From Starkeya sp. ORNL1 (GTDB lineage: Bacteria; Pseudomonadota; Alphaproteobacteria; Rhizobiales; Xanthobacteraceae), in the NCBI RefSeq assembly GCF_012971745.1, contig NZ_CP048834.1, forward strand, positions 496,001 through 560,000: a DNA stretch of 64,000 bases. Reading direction: 5' to 3'. Below are positions 7,728 to 15,947 of the stretch, piece after piece; position 1 is the first letter of the stretch; the number at the start of each line of letters is the position of its first letter. The notes below the pieces were generated by a model. The model made no database searches and was not told where the DNA came from. It was given only the letters and a program-made list of their open reading frames with translations. The position numbers were made by a program, and so were the translations under genes.

Positions 7728-7979
7728 TCATCCTTCCTCGTCCGCTCGGTGGTCGAGCGGACGATACTGCGCCGGCGTGAAGCCCAATGGCTGGCCGTTC
7801 GTGTCGTACCATCCCGCCGTCGGCGGGAGGTCATCGTCGCCATCGGCGGATGGCAGGCCAAGGTCGCAATAGAAGCCGATCGCCTGCTGATCCCCATTCT
7901 TCAGCCAGAATTCCTCACTGATGCCTTCATCATCGAGCTTCAGCTGAAGATGGGTGATCGACCGCCAGCTATGCGTCAT
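7728..7979 (-). CDS. Small hypothetical acidic protein
   Basis: 83 residues, acidic and probably beta-rich, with HLQLKLDDEG near the N-terminus, IGFYCDLGLP near residue 35 and PTAGWYDTNGQPLGF near residue 55. The composition is that of a genuine protein. The ATG overlaps the TGA of the upstream gene (ATGA at 7976-7979), so the two are translationally coupled. No known domain is recognised. It could be an immunity- or accessory-type protein, but nothing in the sequence fixes this. Confidence 0.6.
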   Translation of the reverse strand: MTHSWRSITHLQLKLDDEGISEEFWLKNGDQQAIGFYCDLGLPSADGDDDLPPTAGWYDTNGQPLGFTPAQYRPLDHRADEEG

Positions 7980-8170
7980 GCTCTGCCGATCCGCGGCAGC
8001 AACCAGATCAGCACTTGCCGATGGCGGTCGCCGCGCGAGCGAAACTGGTGCCTTTCGACGGCCTGAGCCGCGAAGGTGGCAGCCTGCTCCTGGTTCTTCC
8101 GCTTGTCACGGGGAAGCGACATCCATTCGCGGATAATCGCCCGGCGCGGGCCATGCTCGGGTTTCATCAT
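7976..8170 (-). CDS. Small hypothetical basic protein
   Basis: 64 residues, very basic (about a quarter Arg/Lys/His), beginning MMKPEHGPRRAIIREWMSLP. I place the start at 8170 because AAGGA lies just upstream of the ATGATG; the frame is open further to 8218. It has no recognised domain; the basic helical character would suit nucleic-acid contact, but that is only a guess. Its stop overlaps the start of the next gene by 4 bp. Confidence 0.55.
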   Translation of the reverse strand: MMKPEHGPRRAIIREWMSLPRDKRKNQEQAATFAAQAVERHQFRSRGDRHRQVLIWLLPRIGRA

Positions 8171-8214
8171 TGAGTCCTTAGATCTTGAGGTCGGGAATAT
8201 TGCGTCGCGGGCTG

Positions 8215-8493
8215 TCACGTCATCGACAGATGGACCAGTCGCAGCCCATGCGAGGCGGCCATCAGCCAGATCGCCTCATCGCAGAAGTTGAAGCTGGACG
8301 GGCTGAATTTTTGCCGGAAGATCAGCGCCGTTGCGGCGATAATGACGCCAAAGAGCGAGAGCCAGGCAGCCATGGCGATGAGATGGCCGGTCTTGCTGAA
8401 GATAGCGAGGAGGGCCGCGACGGCGAGTTTCTTCCCGAATCTCATGATCGTCTCGCGGGAGGTCCGATCAAGCGCAGAAGTCATGGACAGCAT
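8215..8493 (-). CDS. Small membrane protein of unknown function
   Basis: About 92 residues with two hydrophobic segments (around residues 22-34 and 42-56; AVAALLAIF and LFGVIIAATALIF), so probably a two-pass inner-membrane protein, with a C-terminal tail of about 30 residues. The start is uncertain: the frame is open to 8595 and overlaps the methyltransferase end, but ATG 8493 or 8484 fits better with the first helix. It heads the group of small unknown genes on this strand. Confidence 0.5.
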   Translation of the reverse strand: MLSMTSALDRTSRETIMRFGKKLAVAALLAIFSKTGHLIAMAAWLSLFGVIIAATALIFRQKFSPSSFNFCDEAIWLMAASHGLRLVHLSMT

Positions 8494-8591
8494 CGTCGAC
8501 ACCGACGGAAATTTCCGGTGGGACGCTGTAGGCCTGAACGGGATATTGGTTCGATACGGCATTCCTGCCGGCATCATAAAGTTTCGATAAG

Positions 8592-9095
8592 TCACAAGGC
8601 CGGCTTGCGGTACAGGCGGTAGGCGTCGGCGGGCGCTCCTGGCGGCAGTGCGATGCGCTCATAGTCCGGCAGGTCGAGCGGAAGGTCAGACATGATGATG
8701 CCGCCCGGCGCCATCAGCGGCGGCACCACCTCGGACACCATCGCGGCGATCACCGGATTGAGCGAGGCGTCGAACGTGCCGAGGTCGGTGTTGGCCAGGA
8801 CCACCTTGCCGCCAAGCCGGTCGTACATGGCGGGAACGGTGTCCTTCACATCGCCGATGACCAGGTAAGGTTCCGGCGGCTGGCAGTCGGGATAGGCCTC
8901 GTTCGCCCGGTCGAACACGTAGATCTCGCGGTCCGGCAGCAGGTTGCGCAGATGGTCGTAGGTCCTGCCATGGCCGAGGCCGAGCTCGGCGACGAGACCC
9001 GGCCGGTCCCGGATGGCCTCGAAAGCCCAGGCGAGGCAGGCGTGCTGCGCCTGCAGACGGAACAATGTTCTCTCGAGACGGGAGCGAGGGGCCAT
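8592..9095 (-). CDS. Class I SAM-dependent methyltransferase-like protein
   Basis: 167 residues with a Rossmann-type methyltransferase core. Motif I is VAELGLGHGRTYDHL near residue 33, an acidic strand end lies in IYVFDRA near residue 57, and LANTDLG and GGIIMSDLPLD correspond to later motifs. The fold is clear but the substrate is not; related rhizobial proteins are annotated only as class I methyltransferases. Start ATG 9095 is chosen because the upstream in-frame stretch reads like untranslated DNA. It lies just upstream of the run of small minus-strand genes and may share their transcript. Confidence 0.7.
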   Translation of the reverse strand: MAPRSRLERTLFRLQAQHACLAWAFEAIRDRPGLVAELGLGHGRTYDHLRNLLPDREIYVFDRANEAYPDCQPPEPYLVIGDVKDTVPAMYDRLGGKVVLANTDLGTFDASLNPVIAAMVSEVVPPLMAPGGIIMSDLPLDLPDYERIALPPGAPADAYRLYRKPAL

Positions 9096-9236
9096 GATGC
9101 GCAAACCAAGAGGGAATGGAGGAGAGGGACCATCAGTATGGATCGGCGTCGTCGCCCCGGCCATCGCCGGGACTATTGAAGGCGAGGACGCTCACTCGAT
9201 AACAGTATCCAGGACCTGCAACCAGGGAGCCCGTCT

Positions 9237-9731
9237 ATGGGACTGATGCTCAATGGCAGCTGCCGATGTGGCGCCGTGACGTTCACGGTCGAGAGCCACA
9301 CGCCGCAGCCCTACCAGCTCTGCTATTGCTCGATCTGCCGCAAGACCGCCGGAGGCGGCGGCTTCGCCATCAACATCATGGGCGTCGCCGATACGCTCGA
9401 TGTTGAGGGCAGGGATGCCCTCGGTATCTACCGCGCCGAGATCGAGGATCATCAAGGCCGCTGCAGCACCTCTTCGGGGCAGCGCCATTTCTGCCGCTCC
9501 TGCGGATCCGCGCTGTGGATGTTCGATCCGACCTGGCCCGACCTGGTGCATCCGTTCGCGTCGGTGATCGACAGCGACCTGCCGGTGCCACCGGAGAAGA
9601 CGCATCTGATGCTGCGGTTCAAGGCGAGCTGGGTCGAGCCGGACGTCGGGCCGGACGATCAGACGTTCGAGGAGTACCCGGTCGAATCGATCGAGGAATG
9701 GCATCGCTCGCGCGGCCTGTGGATCGATTGA
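9237..9731 (+). CDS. GFA/CENP-V family zinc protein
   Basis: 164 residues of the GFA (glutathione-dependent formaldehyde-activating enzyme-like) fold. The zinc ligands are visible: GSCRCGAVTF near residue 8, CYCSICRK near residue 30 and HFCRSCGSALW near residue 85. Members bind zinc through these Cys pairs; only some act on S-hydroxymethylglutathione, so the substrate here is open. AGGGAG lies about 7 nt before the ATG. It is transcribed in the same direction as gabD but 163 bp away. Confidence 0.85.
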   Translation: MGLMLNGSCRCGAVTFTVESHTPQPYQLCYCSICRKTAGGGGFAINIMGVADTLDVEGRDALGIYRAEIEDHQGRCSTSSGQRHFCRSCGSALWMFDPTWPDLVHPFASVIDSDLPVPPEKTHLMLRFKASWVEPDVGPDDQTFEEYPVESIEEWHRSRGLWID

Positions 9732-9894
9732 CGGGAGGGGCCGCGCGCGGCGCTGCGGTGCTCCGGCATGCCGTCTCGGCATCGCCGTCACCGCATCTGC
9801 GCATTTGTCTTGGCTGCGCGGATGGTGGACATACATGTCCCTGTGAACGTTGCTGCCCCGCCATGCCGGAGGCCGCCGGCAAGAGGATAACGCC

Positions 9895-11367
9895 ATGAAC
9901 ACCATCGACCGCGCCATCACCGCCCTGCCGCTGAATGATTCCGGACTGCTGCGCCGCCAGTGCTACATCGACGGCGAATGGGTAGGCTCGCCCGGCATCG
10001 ACATCACCAACCCCGCCACCGGCGGCCTGGTCGGCCGGGTGCCGGACTTTGGTGCGGATGAGGCGACGCAGGCGGTGGAAGCCGCGGCCCGTGCCTTCAA
10101 GCCCTGGGCGGCGAAGACGGCAAAGGAGCGCTCGGTGCTGCTGCGCCGCTGGTTCGATCTCATCATCGCCAACAGGGACGACCTGGCGCTGATCCTCACC
10201 TCCGAGCAGGGCAAGCCGCTCGCCGAGGCCAAGGGCGAGATCGACTACGCCGCCGCCTTTGTCGAATTCTACGCCGAGGAAGCCAAGCGTATCGCCGGCG
10301 AGACGCTGCCGAGCCACCGGGCGGACGCGCGCATCCTGGTGCTGCGCCAGGCGACCGGCGTCGTCGCCGCCATCACGCCGTGGAACTTCCCGGCGGCGAT
10401 GATCACCCGCAAGGTGGCGCCGGCGCTGGCTTCCGGCTGCACCGCGGTGGTGAAGCCGGCCGGCGAGACCCCGCTGACCGCGCTGGCGCTCGTCGCGCTG
10501 GCGGAGCGTGCCGGTATCCCGGCCGGCGTGTTCAGTGTCCTCACCGGCAATGCCCGCGCCATTGGCGGCGTGTTCACCAGCCATCCGGCGGTGCGCATCG
10601 TCACCTTCACCGGCTCCACCGAGGTCGGCAAAATCCTGATGAAGCAGGCTGCTTCCACGGTGAAGAAGGTGGCGCTGGAACTCGGCGGCAACGCGCCCTT
10701 CATCGTGTTCGACGATGCCGATCTCGACGCGGCGGTCGAGGGCGCCATGCTCTCCAAGTTCCGCAATATGGGACAGACCTGCGTGTGCGCGAATCGCATC
10801 TATGCGCAGGCCGGCATCTATGACGCCTTCATCGAGAAGCTCACCGCCGCGGTCGCCAGGCTGAAGGTCGGCAATGGCGTGGAGGAGGGGGTGACGCAGG
10901 GCCCGCTGATCAATCCGGCGGCGATCGAGAAGGTCGAGGCGCATCTTGCCGACGCCACGGCCAAGGGCGCCCGCATCGTCTCGGGTGGGCACCGCCATAC
11001 GCTGGGCGGCACCTATTTCGAGCCGACCGTGGTGGCGGGCGTGACCAGCGACATGGCGGTGGCGCGTGAGGAGACCTTCGGCCCGGTGGCCCCGGTGTTC
11101 CGCTTCGAGACCGAGGACGAGGTGATCGCGGCCGCCAACGACACCGAGTTCGGCCTTGCCGCCTATTTCTATGCGCGCGATGTCGGCCGGGTGTTCCGCG
11201 TCGGCGAGGCGCTGGAATACGGCATTGTCGGCATCAATTCCGGGCTGATCTCGACCGAGCTGGCGCCGTTCGGCGGCATGAAGGAAAGCGGCTTCGGCCG
11301 CGAGGGCTCGCACCACGGCATCGACGAGTTCGTCGAGAAGAAATACATGCTGGTCGCCGGGCTCTGA
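9895..11367 (+). CDS. gabD: Succinate-semialdehyde dehydrogenase
   Basis: 490-residue aldehyde dehydrogenase of the GabD type, oxidising succinate semialdehyde to succinate with NAD(P)+, the last step of GABA breakdown. Visible features are YIDGEWVG near residue 22, the cofactor strand TPWNFPAAMITRK near residue 160, FTGSTEVGK, the general base in LELGGNAPFIVFDDADLD near residue 262, the catalytic Cys in NMGQTCVCANR near residue 295, and EETFGPVAPVF near residue 392. AAGAGGA lies 8 nt before the chosen ATG. A REP-like pair and a terminator follow. The ureohydrolase and amidase at 13.4-15.3 kb could supply GABA (inference). Confidence 0.92.
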   Translation: MNTIDRAITALPLNDSGLLRRQCYIDGEWVGSPGIDITNPATGGLVGRVPDFGADEATQAVEAAARAFKPWAAKTAKERSVLLRRWFDLIIANRDDLALILTSEQGKPLAEAKGEIDYAAAFVEFYAEEAKRIAGETLPSHRADARILVLRQATGVVAAITPWNFPAAMITRKVAPALASGCTAVVKPAGETPLTALALVALAERAGIPAGVFSVLTGNARAIGGVFTSHPAVRIVTFTGSTEVGKILMKQAASTVKKVALELGGNAPFIVFDDADLDAAVEGAMLSKFRNMGQTCVCANRIYAQAGIYDAFIEKLTAAVARLKVGNGVEEGVTQGPLINPAAIEKVEAHLADATAKGARIVSGGHRHTLGGTYFEPTVVAGVTSDMAVAREETFGPVAPVFRFETEDEVIAAANDTEFGLAAYFYARDVGRVFRVGEALEYGIVGINSGLISTELAPFGGMKESGFGREGSHHGIDEFVEKKYMLVAGL

Positions 11368-11377
11368 GCGTTCATTC

Positions 11378-11459
11378 GTCATCCCCGGGCTTGTCCCGGG
11401 GATCCACGTCCTTGACGAAGGTGCAACCATGGATGGCCGGGACAAGCCCGGCCATGAAG
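11378..11459. repeat. REP-like inverted pair
   Basis: Two facing copies of a GTCATccCCGGgCTTGTcCCGGggATC-type unit (one at about 11378-11408, the inverted one at about 11430-11459), each itself a hairpin. The same unit occurs as an inverted pair at 45171-45253. Located just after the gabD stop, a usual position for REP elements. Confidence 0.8.
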
Positions 11460-11530
11460 GCGAGCAAGCGGTGAGCCGCCAGACGTCTCCACACGACCGT
11501 TGCTCGCCTGCCATCGAAAACTGCAGTTTC

Positions 11531-11582
11531 AGCCGGCTCGTGACGGCCGCTTCGGCGGCGTCGCGAGCCGGCTCTTCTTTTT
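11531..11582 (+). terminator. Probable terminator after gabD
   Basis: Inverted repeat AGCCGGCTCG (11531-11540) and CGAGCCGGCT (11564-11573) with a second inner hairpin, followed by a T-rich tail (CTTCTTTTT). About 165 bp after gabD. Confidence 0.65.
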
Positions 11583-11991
11583 ACGACCTTGCGGAATCCG
11601 GTCCGTTATAGTGGCCGCCCGGAGATCTGACGCTGCGTCCGATTATCCGCTGTACTGAGCGCACGAACCCTTCCGTTAAGTAATAATACTTACGTATGGT
11701 CAGTACAACTCCTCCGTATGTAAGCAACTAGTTCTTTCTACGCTGTTGAAGCTGCGACAAAACGTGCTACATGTCGACGACATGAAATATGCCACGGCAA
11801 TTCGGCGGGCGAACATTACCGAAGGTTAGTATTCACCTAGGGGAATGCTTCGTCGATCTAGTCTCCCCAGACCGAGATCCCGGCCAGCCCGGTTGCATGG
11901 CGCATTTTTATGTCGTGCGGCGCGTTCGCGCCTAAATGTCCGAAGGGCCATCAAGAGCCGCGGGATGCAGCAGAACAGGTCGAGGAAAACA
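11583..11991. promoter_or_regulatory. Palindrome-rich leader upstream of the oxlT-like gene
   Basis: About 400 bp of comparatively AT-rich DNA with no gene. It holds an inverted repeat of 11 bp (11689-11699 CTTACGTATGG with 11714-11724, 9 of 11 matching), a perfect 15-bp palindrome CATGTCG-A-CGACATG at 11770-11784, and a near-perfect 16-bp dyad at 11831-11846 centred on CCTAGG. These are candidate operators or RNA hairpins controlling the antiporter gene; no matching regulator is adjacent. Confidence 0.5.
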
Positions 11992-13335
11992 ATGGCCACT
12001 CCTGATACGTCCCTTCCTGAAGGCTCTGCCCAGACCACCGTCCGGGCGTGGGAGCCGTGGGTCCAGCTCGCCTGCGGCGTGCTCTGCATGGCGATGATCG
12101 CCAATCTCCAATATGGCTGGACCCTGTTCGTCGACCCGATCGATGCAGCCCACCATTGGGGCCGCGCGGCGATCCAGACCGCCTTCACCATCTTCGTGCT
12201 CACCGAGACCTGGCTGGTCCCGGTCGAAGCCTGGTTCGTCGATCGTTACGGCCCGCGTCTCGTGATCATGTTCGGCGGCGTGATGATCGCGCTGGCCTGG
12301 ATCACCAATTCCTACGCCACCTCGCTGCCCATGCTCTATGCGGGCGCGGTGTTCGGCGGCATCGGCGCCGGCTCGGTCTACGGCACCTGCGTCGGTAATG
12401 CGCTGAAATGGTTCCCCTATCGCCGCGGCCTCGCTGCGGGTGCCACCGCGGCCGGCTTCGGCGCGGGCGCCGCGCTCACCGTGGTGCCGATCGCCAACAT
12501 GATCGCTGCCCAAGGTTATGAGGCGGCCTTCCTGTGGTTCGGCATCGGCCAGGGCCTCGTCGTCTTCGTCCTCGCCCAGTTCCTCTATCCGCCGAAGTAC
12601 AAGATCGCGGCGCCGAAGAAGCTGAGCAGCCTGCCGCAGAGCAAGACCGACTACCGCCCTGCGCAGACGCTCTCCAAGCCGGTGTTCTGGCTGCTGTACC
12701 TGATGTTCGTCATGGTCGCTTCCGGCGGCCTGATGGCGGCGGCGCAGATTGGCCCGATCGCCAAGGATCTCGGCGTCGCGGATATTCCGGTCAATTTGTT
12801 CGGCCTGACGGCCGCGGCGCTGACGCTGGCCATCTCGCTCGACCGCATCTTCGACGGCTTCGGCCGCCCGCTGTTCGGCTACGTCTCCGATCGGATCGGC
12901 CGCGAGAACACCATGTTCATCGCCTTCGGCACGGCTGCCTGCGCGTTGCTCGTGATGGTCTATCACGGCAACAACCCGCTGGTGTTCGTGCTGGCGACCG
13001 CAGTGTTCTTCGGGGTGTTCGGCGAGATCTACTCGCTGTTCCCGGCGACCAGCGGCGACACCTTCGGTTCGAAGTTCGCTGCCACCAATGCCGGCATGCT
13101 CTACACCGCCAAGGGCACCGCGGCGCTGCTGGTGCCGCTCGCCAGTGTCGTCGCCGCGGCCTATGGCTGGTATTCGGTGTTCGCAATCGCGGTGGGCCTG
13201 AATGCGGTCGCGGCCCTGCTTGCGCTGTTCGTGCTGAAGCCGGTGCGCAACCGTTTCATCGCGCGCAGCGCCCAGCCGGAAGCGGCTTCGGTCCCGGTCG
13301 GCATGCCGGTTCAGTCCGGCAAGGCGATGGGCTGA
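11992..13335 (+). CDS. oxlT: Oxalate/formate antiporter-type MFS transporter
   Basis: 447-residue major facilitator protein with about 12 membrane segments. It opens like OxlT-type oxalate:formate antiporters (WVQLACGVLCMAMIANLQYGWTLF), with the A-type loop DRYGPR near residue 83 and its second copy DRIGREN near residue 300. OxlT imports oxalate in exchange for formate and, with oxalate decarboxylation, supports oxalate use. No formyl-CoA transferase or oxalyl-CoA decarboxylase lies in the window, so another small dicarboxylate is possible. ATG 11992 has GAGGA 6 nt upstream. A strong terminator follows. Confidence 0.82.
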   Translation: MATPDTSLPEGSAQTTVRAWEPWVQLACGVLCMAMIANLQYGWTLFVDPIDAAHHWGRAAIQTAFTIFVLTETWLVPVEAWFVDRYGPRLVIMFGGVMIALAWITNSYATSLPMLYAGAVFGGIGAGSVYGTCVGNALKWFPYRRGLAAGATAAGFGAGAALTVVPIANMIAAQGYEAAFLWFGIGQGLVVFVLAQFLYPPKYKIAAPKKLSSLPQSKTDYRPAQTLSKPVFWLLYLMFVMVASGGLMAAAQIGPIAKDLGVADIPVNLFGLTAAALTLAISLDRIFDGFGRPLFGYVSDRIGRENTMFIAFGTAACALLVMVYHGNNPLVFVLATAVFFGVFGEIYSLFPATSGDTFGSKFAATNAGMLYTAKGTAALLVPLASVVAAAYGWYSVFAIAVGLNAVAALLALFVLKPVRNRFIARSAQPEAASVPVGMPVQSGKAMG

Positions 13336-13355
13336 CATCTCTCGGAGAAAGCTTT

Positions 13356-13390
13356 GCCCGGCCCCGGATCGTCCGGGGCCGGGCTTTGCT
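13356..13390. terminator. Terminator between convergent genes
   Basis: Perfect 13-bp stem (13356-13368 with 13372-13384, GCCCGGCCCCGGA and its complement) with a 3-nt loop and a T-rich tail on the plus strand; AAAGC precedes the stem, so it may also serve the minus-strand amidase gene. Confidence 0.8.
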
Positions 13391-13404
13391 TATTCCGGCA
13401 CTGC

Positions 13405-14214
13405 TTATCCCGGCACTTGTGCGAGGGCGCGATAGGCCTCCGGCCGGCGGTCCTTGAGGTGGGTATTGACGGTGCGGGCGACGCCGACCTCACCAATCTC
13501 GATGTCGGCGAAGATCAGTTCCTCACCGTCCCCCGCCATGACTAGATTGCCGCCGGCGGGACCCGCGACACTGCTCAGGCCGTAATAGTCGAGCTCGGCC
13601 TCGCGCCCGCAGCGGTTCGCATACGCGACATAGATGCCGTTCTCATAGGCCCGCGCCGGCACCAGCAGGTGCGAGACCGGCTGATAGGGCTGCATGTTGG
13701 CGGTGGGGACCAGGATGAGATCGGCGCCAGCCAGCGCGAGCGCGCGCACCGCCTCGGGGAATTCGACGTCGTAGCAGATCAGCAGGCCGACGGTGAACGG
13801 GCCGAGACGCGCGGTCTCATAGCTGCCGGTGCCGGCGGCAAACATCGAGCGGTCGAGTGCGGCGAACAGATGCGCCTTGCGGTAATCGAGCAGGCGCCGG
13901 CCGCCGGCATCGATCAGGATCGCCGCATTGTAGACGCTGCCGTCTTCGCCGCGCTCGGGATAGCCATAGGCGAGGGCGATGCCATTGGCCTGCGCGATCT
14001 CGGCGGCGCGGCGGGCGGAGACGCCGTCCGCCGGCTCCGCCTTTTGCTCCGCCGACTCACGGCCGATGGCGTAGCCGGTGAGGAACATTTCCGGCGCCAC
14101 CAGCAAATCGGCGCCGCCCGCCTTAGCCCGCTTCGCCGCCTCCGCGAGCCGGTCGAGATTGGCGGCCGGCTCGTTCGCCGGGTCGCCGGCGGTCTGGAGC
14201 AGGGCGATGCGCAT
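13405..14214 (-). CDS. Carbon-nitrogen hydrolase (nitrilase superfamily amidase)
   Basis: 269 residues with the complete nitrilase-superfamily triad: Glu in LLVAPEMFLTGY near residue 42, Lys in DYRKAHLF near residue 114, and Cys in LLICYDVEFPEAVR near residue 146. These enzymes cut C-N bonds in amides or N-carbamoyl compounds; the length fits aliphatic-amidase-like or RamA-type members rather than nitrilases. It begins 4 bp after the ureohydrolase gene on the same strand, so the two are co-transcribed. A role on 4-guanidinobutyramide or a similar intermediate would fit that neighbour and nearby gabD, but this is inference. Confidence 0.85.
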   Translation of the reverse strand: MRIALLQTAGDPANEPAANLDRLAEAAKRAKAGGADLLVAPEMFLTGYAIGRESAEQKAEPADGVSARRAAEIAQANGIALAYGYPERGEDGSVYNAAILIDAGGRRLLDYRKAHLFAALDRSMFAAGTGSYETARLGPFTVGLLICYDVEFPEAVRALALAGADLILVPTANMQPYQPVSHLLVPARAYENGIYVAYANRCGREAELDYYGLSSVAGPAGGNLVMAGDGEELIFADIEIGEVGVARTVNTHLKDRRPEAYRALAQVPG

Positions 14215-14218
14215 CCGC

Positions 14219-15277
14219 TCAGCCTCCCCGCCGCGTCTTCAGCGAGGTGACCGACAGGCAGAAGATCTCGAACAGCATCTGCGCTGCGGCGTGCGCGGTG
14301 TTCGAGGTGCCATCATATTGCGGGGCCACCTCGACGACGTCGCCGCCGATCACATCGATGGCGCCGTTCATGCCGCGGAAGATCTCCAGCACCTCGCGCG
14401 TGGTCAGCCCGCCGATCTCCGGCGTGCCGGTGCCCGGCGCGAAGGCGGGGTCGAGGCTGTCGACGTCGAACGACACATAGACCGGACCGTCGCCCAGCAC
14501 CGCCTTGGCCTTCTCGATGATGGCCGGTACGCCGAGCCCGGTGACCTCCTCGGCATGGATCACGGTCATGCCGCTCTCGTAGGAGAATTCCCACAGGAAC
14601 TCGGCGCCGCCGCGAATGCCGATCTGGATGACCCGCTCCGGATCGAGCACGCCGTCGAGCACGGCTTTGCGGAACGGGCCGCCATGGTGGAATTTCGAGC
14701 CCTCATAGACGCCGCTGGTGTCGCAATGGGCGTCGATGTGCAGCATGCCGACCGGCCGCTTCTCGCCGACCGCCTTCAGGATCGATGAGGTGATGGAGTG
14801 GTCGCCGCCAATCGAGATCGGCACCACGCCGGCGGCGACGAGCTTCTTGTAGGCGGCCTCTAAATCCTCATGGCAGCTCTCCAGCGAGAAGCGCGAGCGG
14901 AACGGCACGTCGCCGATATCCGCGGCCTTCACTTCGGCCATCGGCACCATGCCGAGCACGTGCTCATAGGGGCCGATGCGCTCGATGGCGCGTACCGCGC
15001 GCGGCCCAAGCCGGGCACCGGCGCGGTTGGTCACGCCGAGGTCCATCGGCACGCCGATCAGCGCGATGTCGAGCCCGCCGAAATCCGCCAGGTCCCAGGC
15101 ATCCGGACGATAGGGGGCGTCAAGGAAGGTCGCGGCATTGGCGAACGGCCAGACGCGGCGATCGCCATCCTTGAACTGGAGGTCGGCGACCCGCTTGAAG
15201 GTCGGGTCGTAGATCACCCCGCCGGGAATGTCCGCATAGCGCGCGCGCAGATGGTCGAGCTTGGTCTTGTCGGTCAT
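14219..15277 (-). CDS. Ureohydrolase, agmatinase or guanidinobutyrase
   Basis: 352-residue binuclear manganese enzyme of the arginase/agmatinase family. Metal ligands are visible in SIGGDHSIT near residue 160, HIDAHCDTSG near residue 185, and SFDVDSLDPAFAPGTGTPE near residue 275. It releases urea from a guanidino compound; the N-terminal extension of about 60 residues and the partner amidase make guanidinobutyrase at least as likely as agmatinase. Start ATG 15277 has AGGATG 6 nt upstream. It is the first gene of a two-gene unit with the amidase. Confidence 0.88.
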   Translation of the reverse strand: MTDKTKLDHLRARYADIPGGVIYDPTFKRVADLQFKDGDRRVWPFANAATFLDAPYRPDAWDLADFGGLDIALIGVPMDLGVTNRAGARLGPRAVRAIERIGPYEHVLGMVPMAEVKAADIGDVPFRSRFSLESCHEDLEAAYKKLVAAGVVPISIGGDHSITSSILKAVGEKRPVGMLHIDAHCDTSGVYEGSKFHHGGPFRKAVLDGVLDPERVIQIGIRGGAEFLWEFSYESGMTVIHAEEVTGLGVPAIIEKAKAVLGDGPVYVSFDVDSLDPAFAPGTGTPEIGGLTTREVLEIFRGMNGAIDVIGGDVVEVAPQYDGTSNTAHAAAQMLFEIFCLSVTSLKTRRGG

Positions 15278-15471
15278 GACGCATCCTGAACCTGGTTCCT
15301 GCACCAAGACTAGCGGCAGGATGCGGCTTCCGGGAGCCGGCGCGCCGGGTATTTTCGGCTAACAATCGACGCATGGCTAAATCTTGGGCGGCAAGATTCC
15401 TCACGCAGCGGCATGAACCGAATCATGCGCTCGGGCGTTTGCCCGGCAGTCGAAACTTCGGGAGACCGATA

Positions 15472-15708
15472 ATGAACAGCCGTTCGATTATCCGCGCCGT
15501 CTTTGCCGGTGCCATCGGCGCATCGCTGCTGGCCGCCCCGGCCGTTGCCTATGAGCAGAAGCCCAAATGGGGCGACAGCGAGTACCGCAAGGATGCCTAC
15601 CGGCATGAGAAGGTACGCAAGCAGCAAGTCCGGCAGACCCGCCACACCGGCCCCTTCAAGCCGATCTTCCATCCCCTGACCAGCGCCTGGAACAAGGTGG
15701 TCCGCTAG
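15472..15708 (+). CDS. Small secreted basic protein
   Basis: 78-residue protein with an N-terminal signal peptide (hydrophobic residues about 7-23, ending AAPAVAYE) and a basic, tyrosine-containing mature part rich in Lys, Arg and His (YRKDAYRHEKVRKQQVRQ). GGGAGA lies 8 nt before the ATG. Function unknown; such short exported basic proteins are common in this order. Its TAG stop is the first three bases of a dispersed 61-bp repeat, as is also the case for era. Confidence 0.7.
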   Translation: MNSRSIIRAVFAGAIGASLLAAPAVAYEQKPKWGDSEYRKDAYRHEKVRKQQVRQTRHTGPFKPIFHPLTSAWNKVVR

Positions 15709-15766
15709 AGCCCTTTCCGTTCGGATGGAATCATTCGAACGCCAGGAAAGTGCTCCAGATTCAATA
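15706..15766 (+). repeat. Dispersed 61-bp repeat, copy A
   Basis: 61 bp beginning TAGAGCCCTTTCCGTTCGG match 61830-61890 at 56 of 61 positions. It contains a CGTTCGGATG hairpin arm facing CATTCGAACG (one mismatch in this copy). The first three bases are the stop codon of the small secreted protein. Confidence 0.85.
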
Positions 15767-15780
15767 CGGTGGGACCTGTT

Positions 15781-15817
15781 CCAGGCCGTGTGGACGGATG
15801 TTGTCCACACGGCCTGG
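15781..15817. repeat. Strong perfect hairpin
   Basis: 15-bp perfect stem (15781-15795 with 15803-15817, CCAGGCCGTGTGGAC and its complement) and a 7-nt loop, directly after the 61-bp repeat. There is no T-run, so it is not a typical terminator. It may be part of a larger repeat unit or an RNA-stability element. Confidence 0.7.
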
Positions 15818-15947
15818 TGTCTGTCGAAAATAGTTGATGGTGAAGTTGAACGGATGCTCGGGGCCGTGCTCCGCCCTGGCGACCACTGGCGCGCGCCAAA
15901 CACTCCTCTATCGTCATTCCGGCATTAAATGCTTCGATCCCGACGAG

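Noticed and set aside
9619..11514. Long minus-strand frame of 631 codons opposite gabD
   Set aside because: It is the antisense shadow of gabD and the GFA gene; high GC leaves such frames open. The product is rich in Arg, His and Asp with no fold features.
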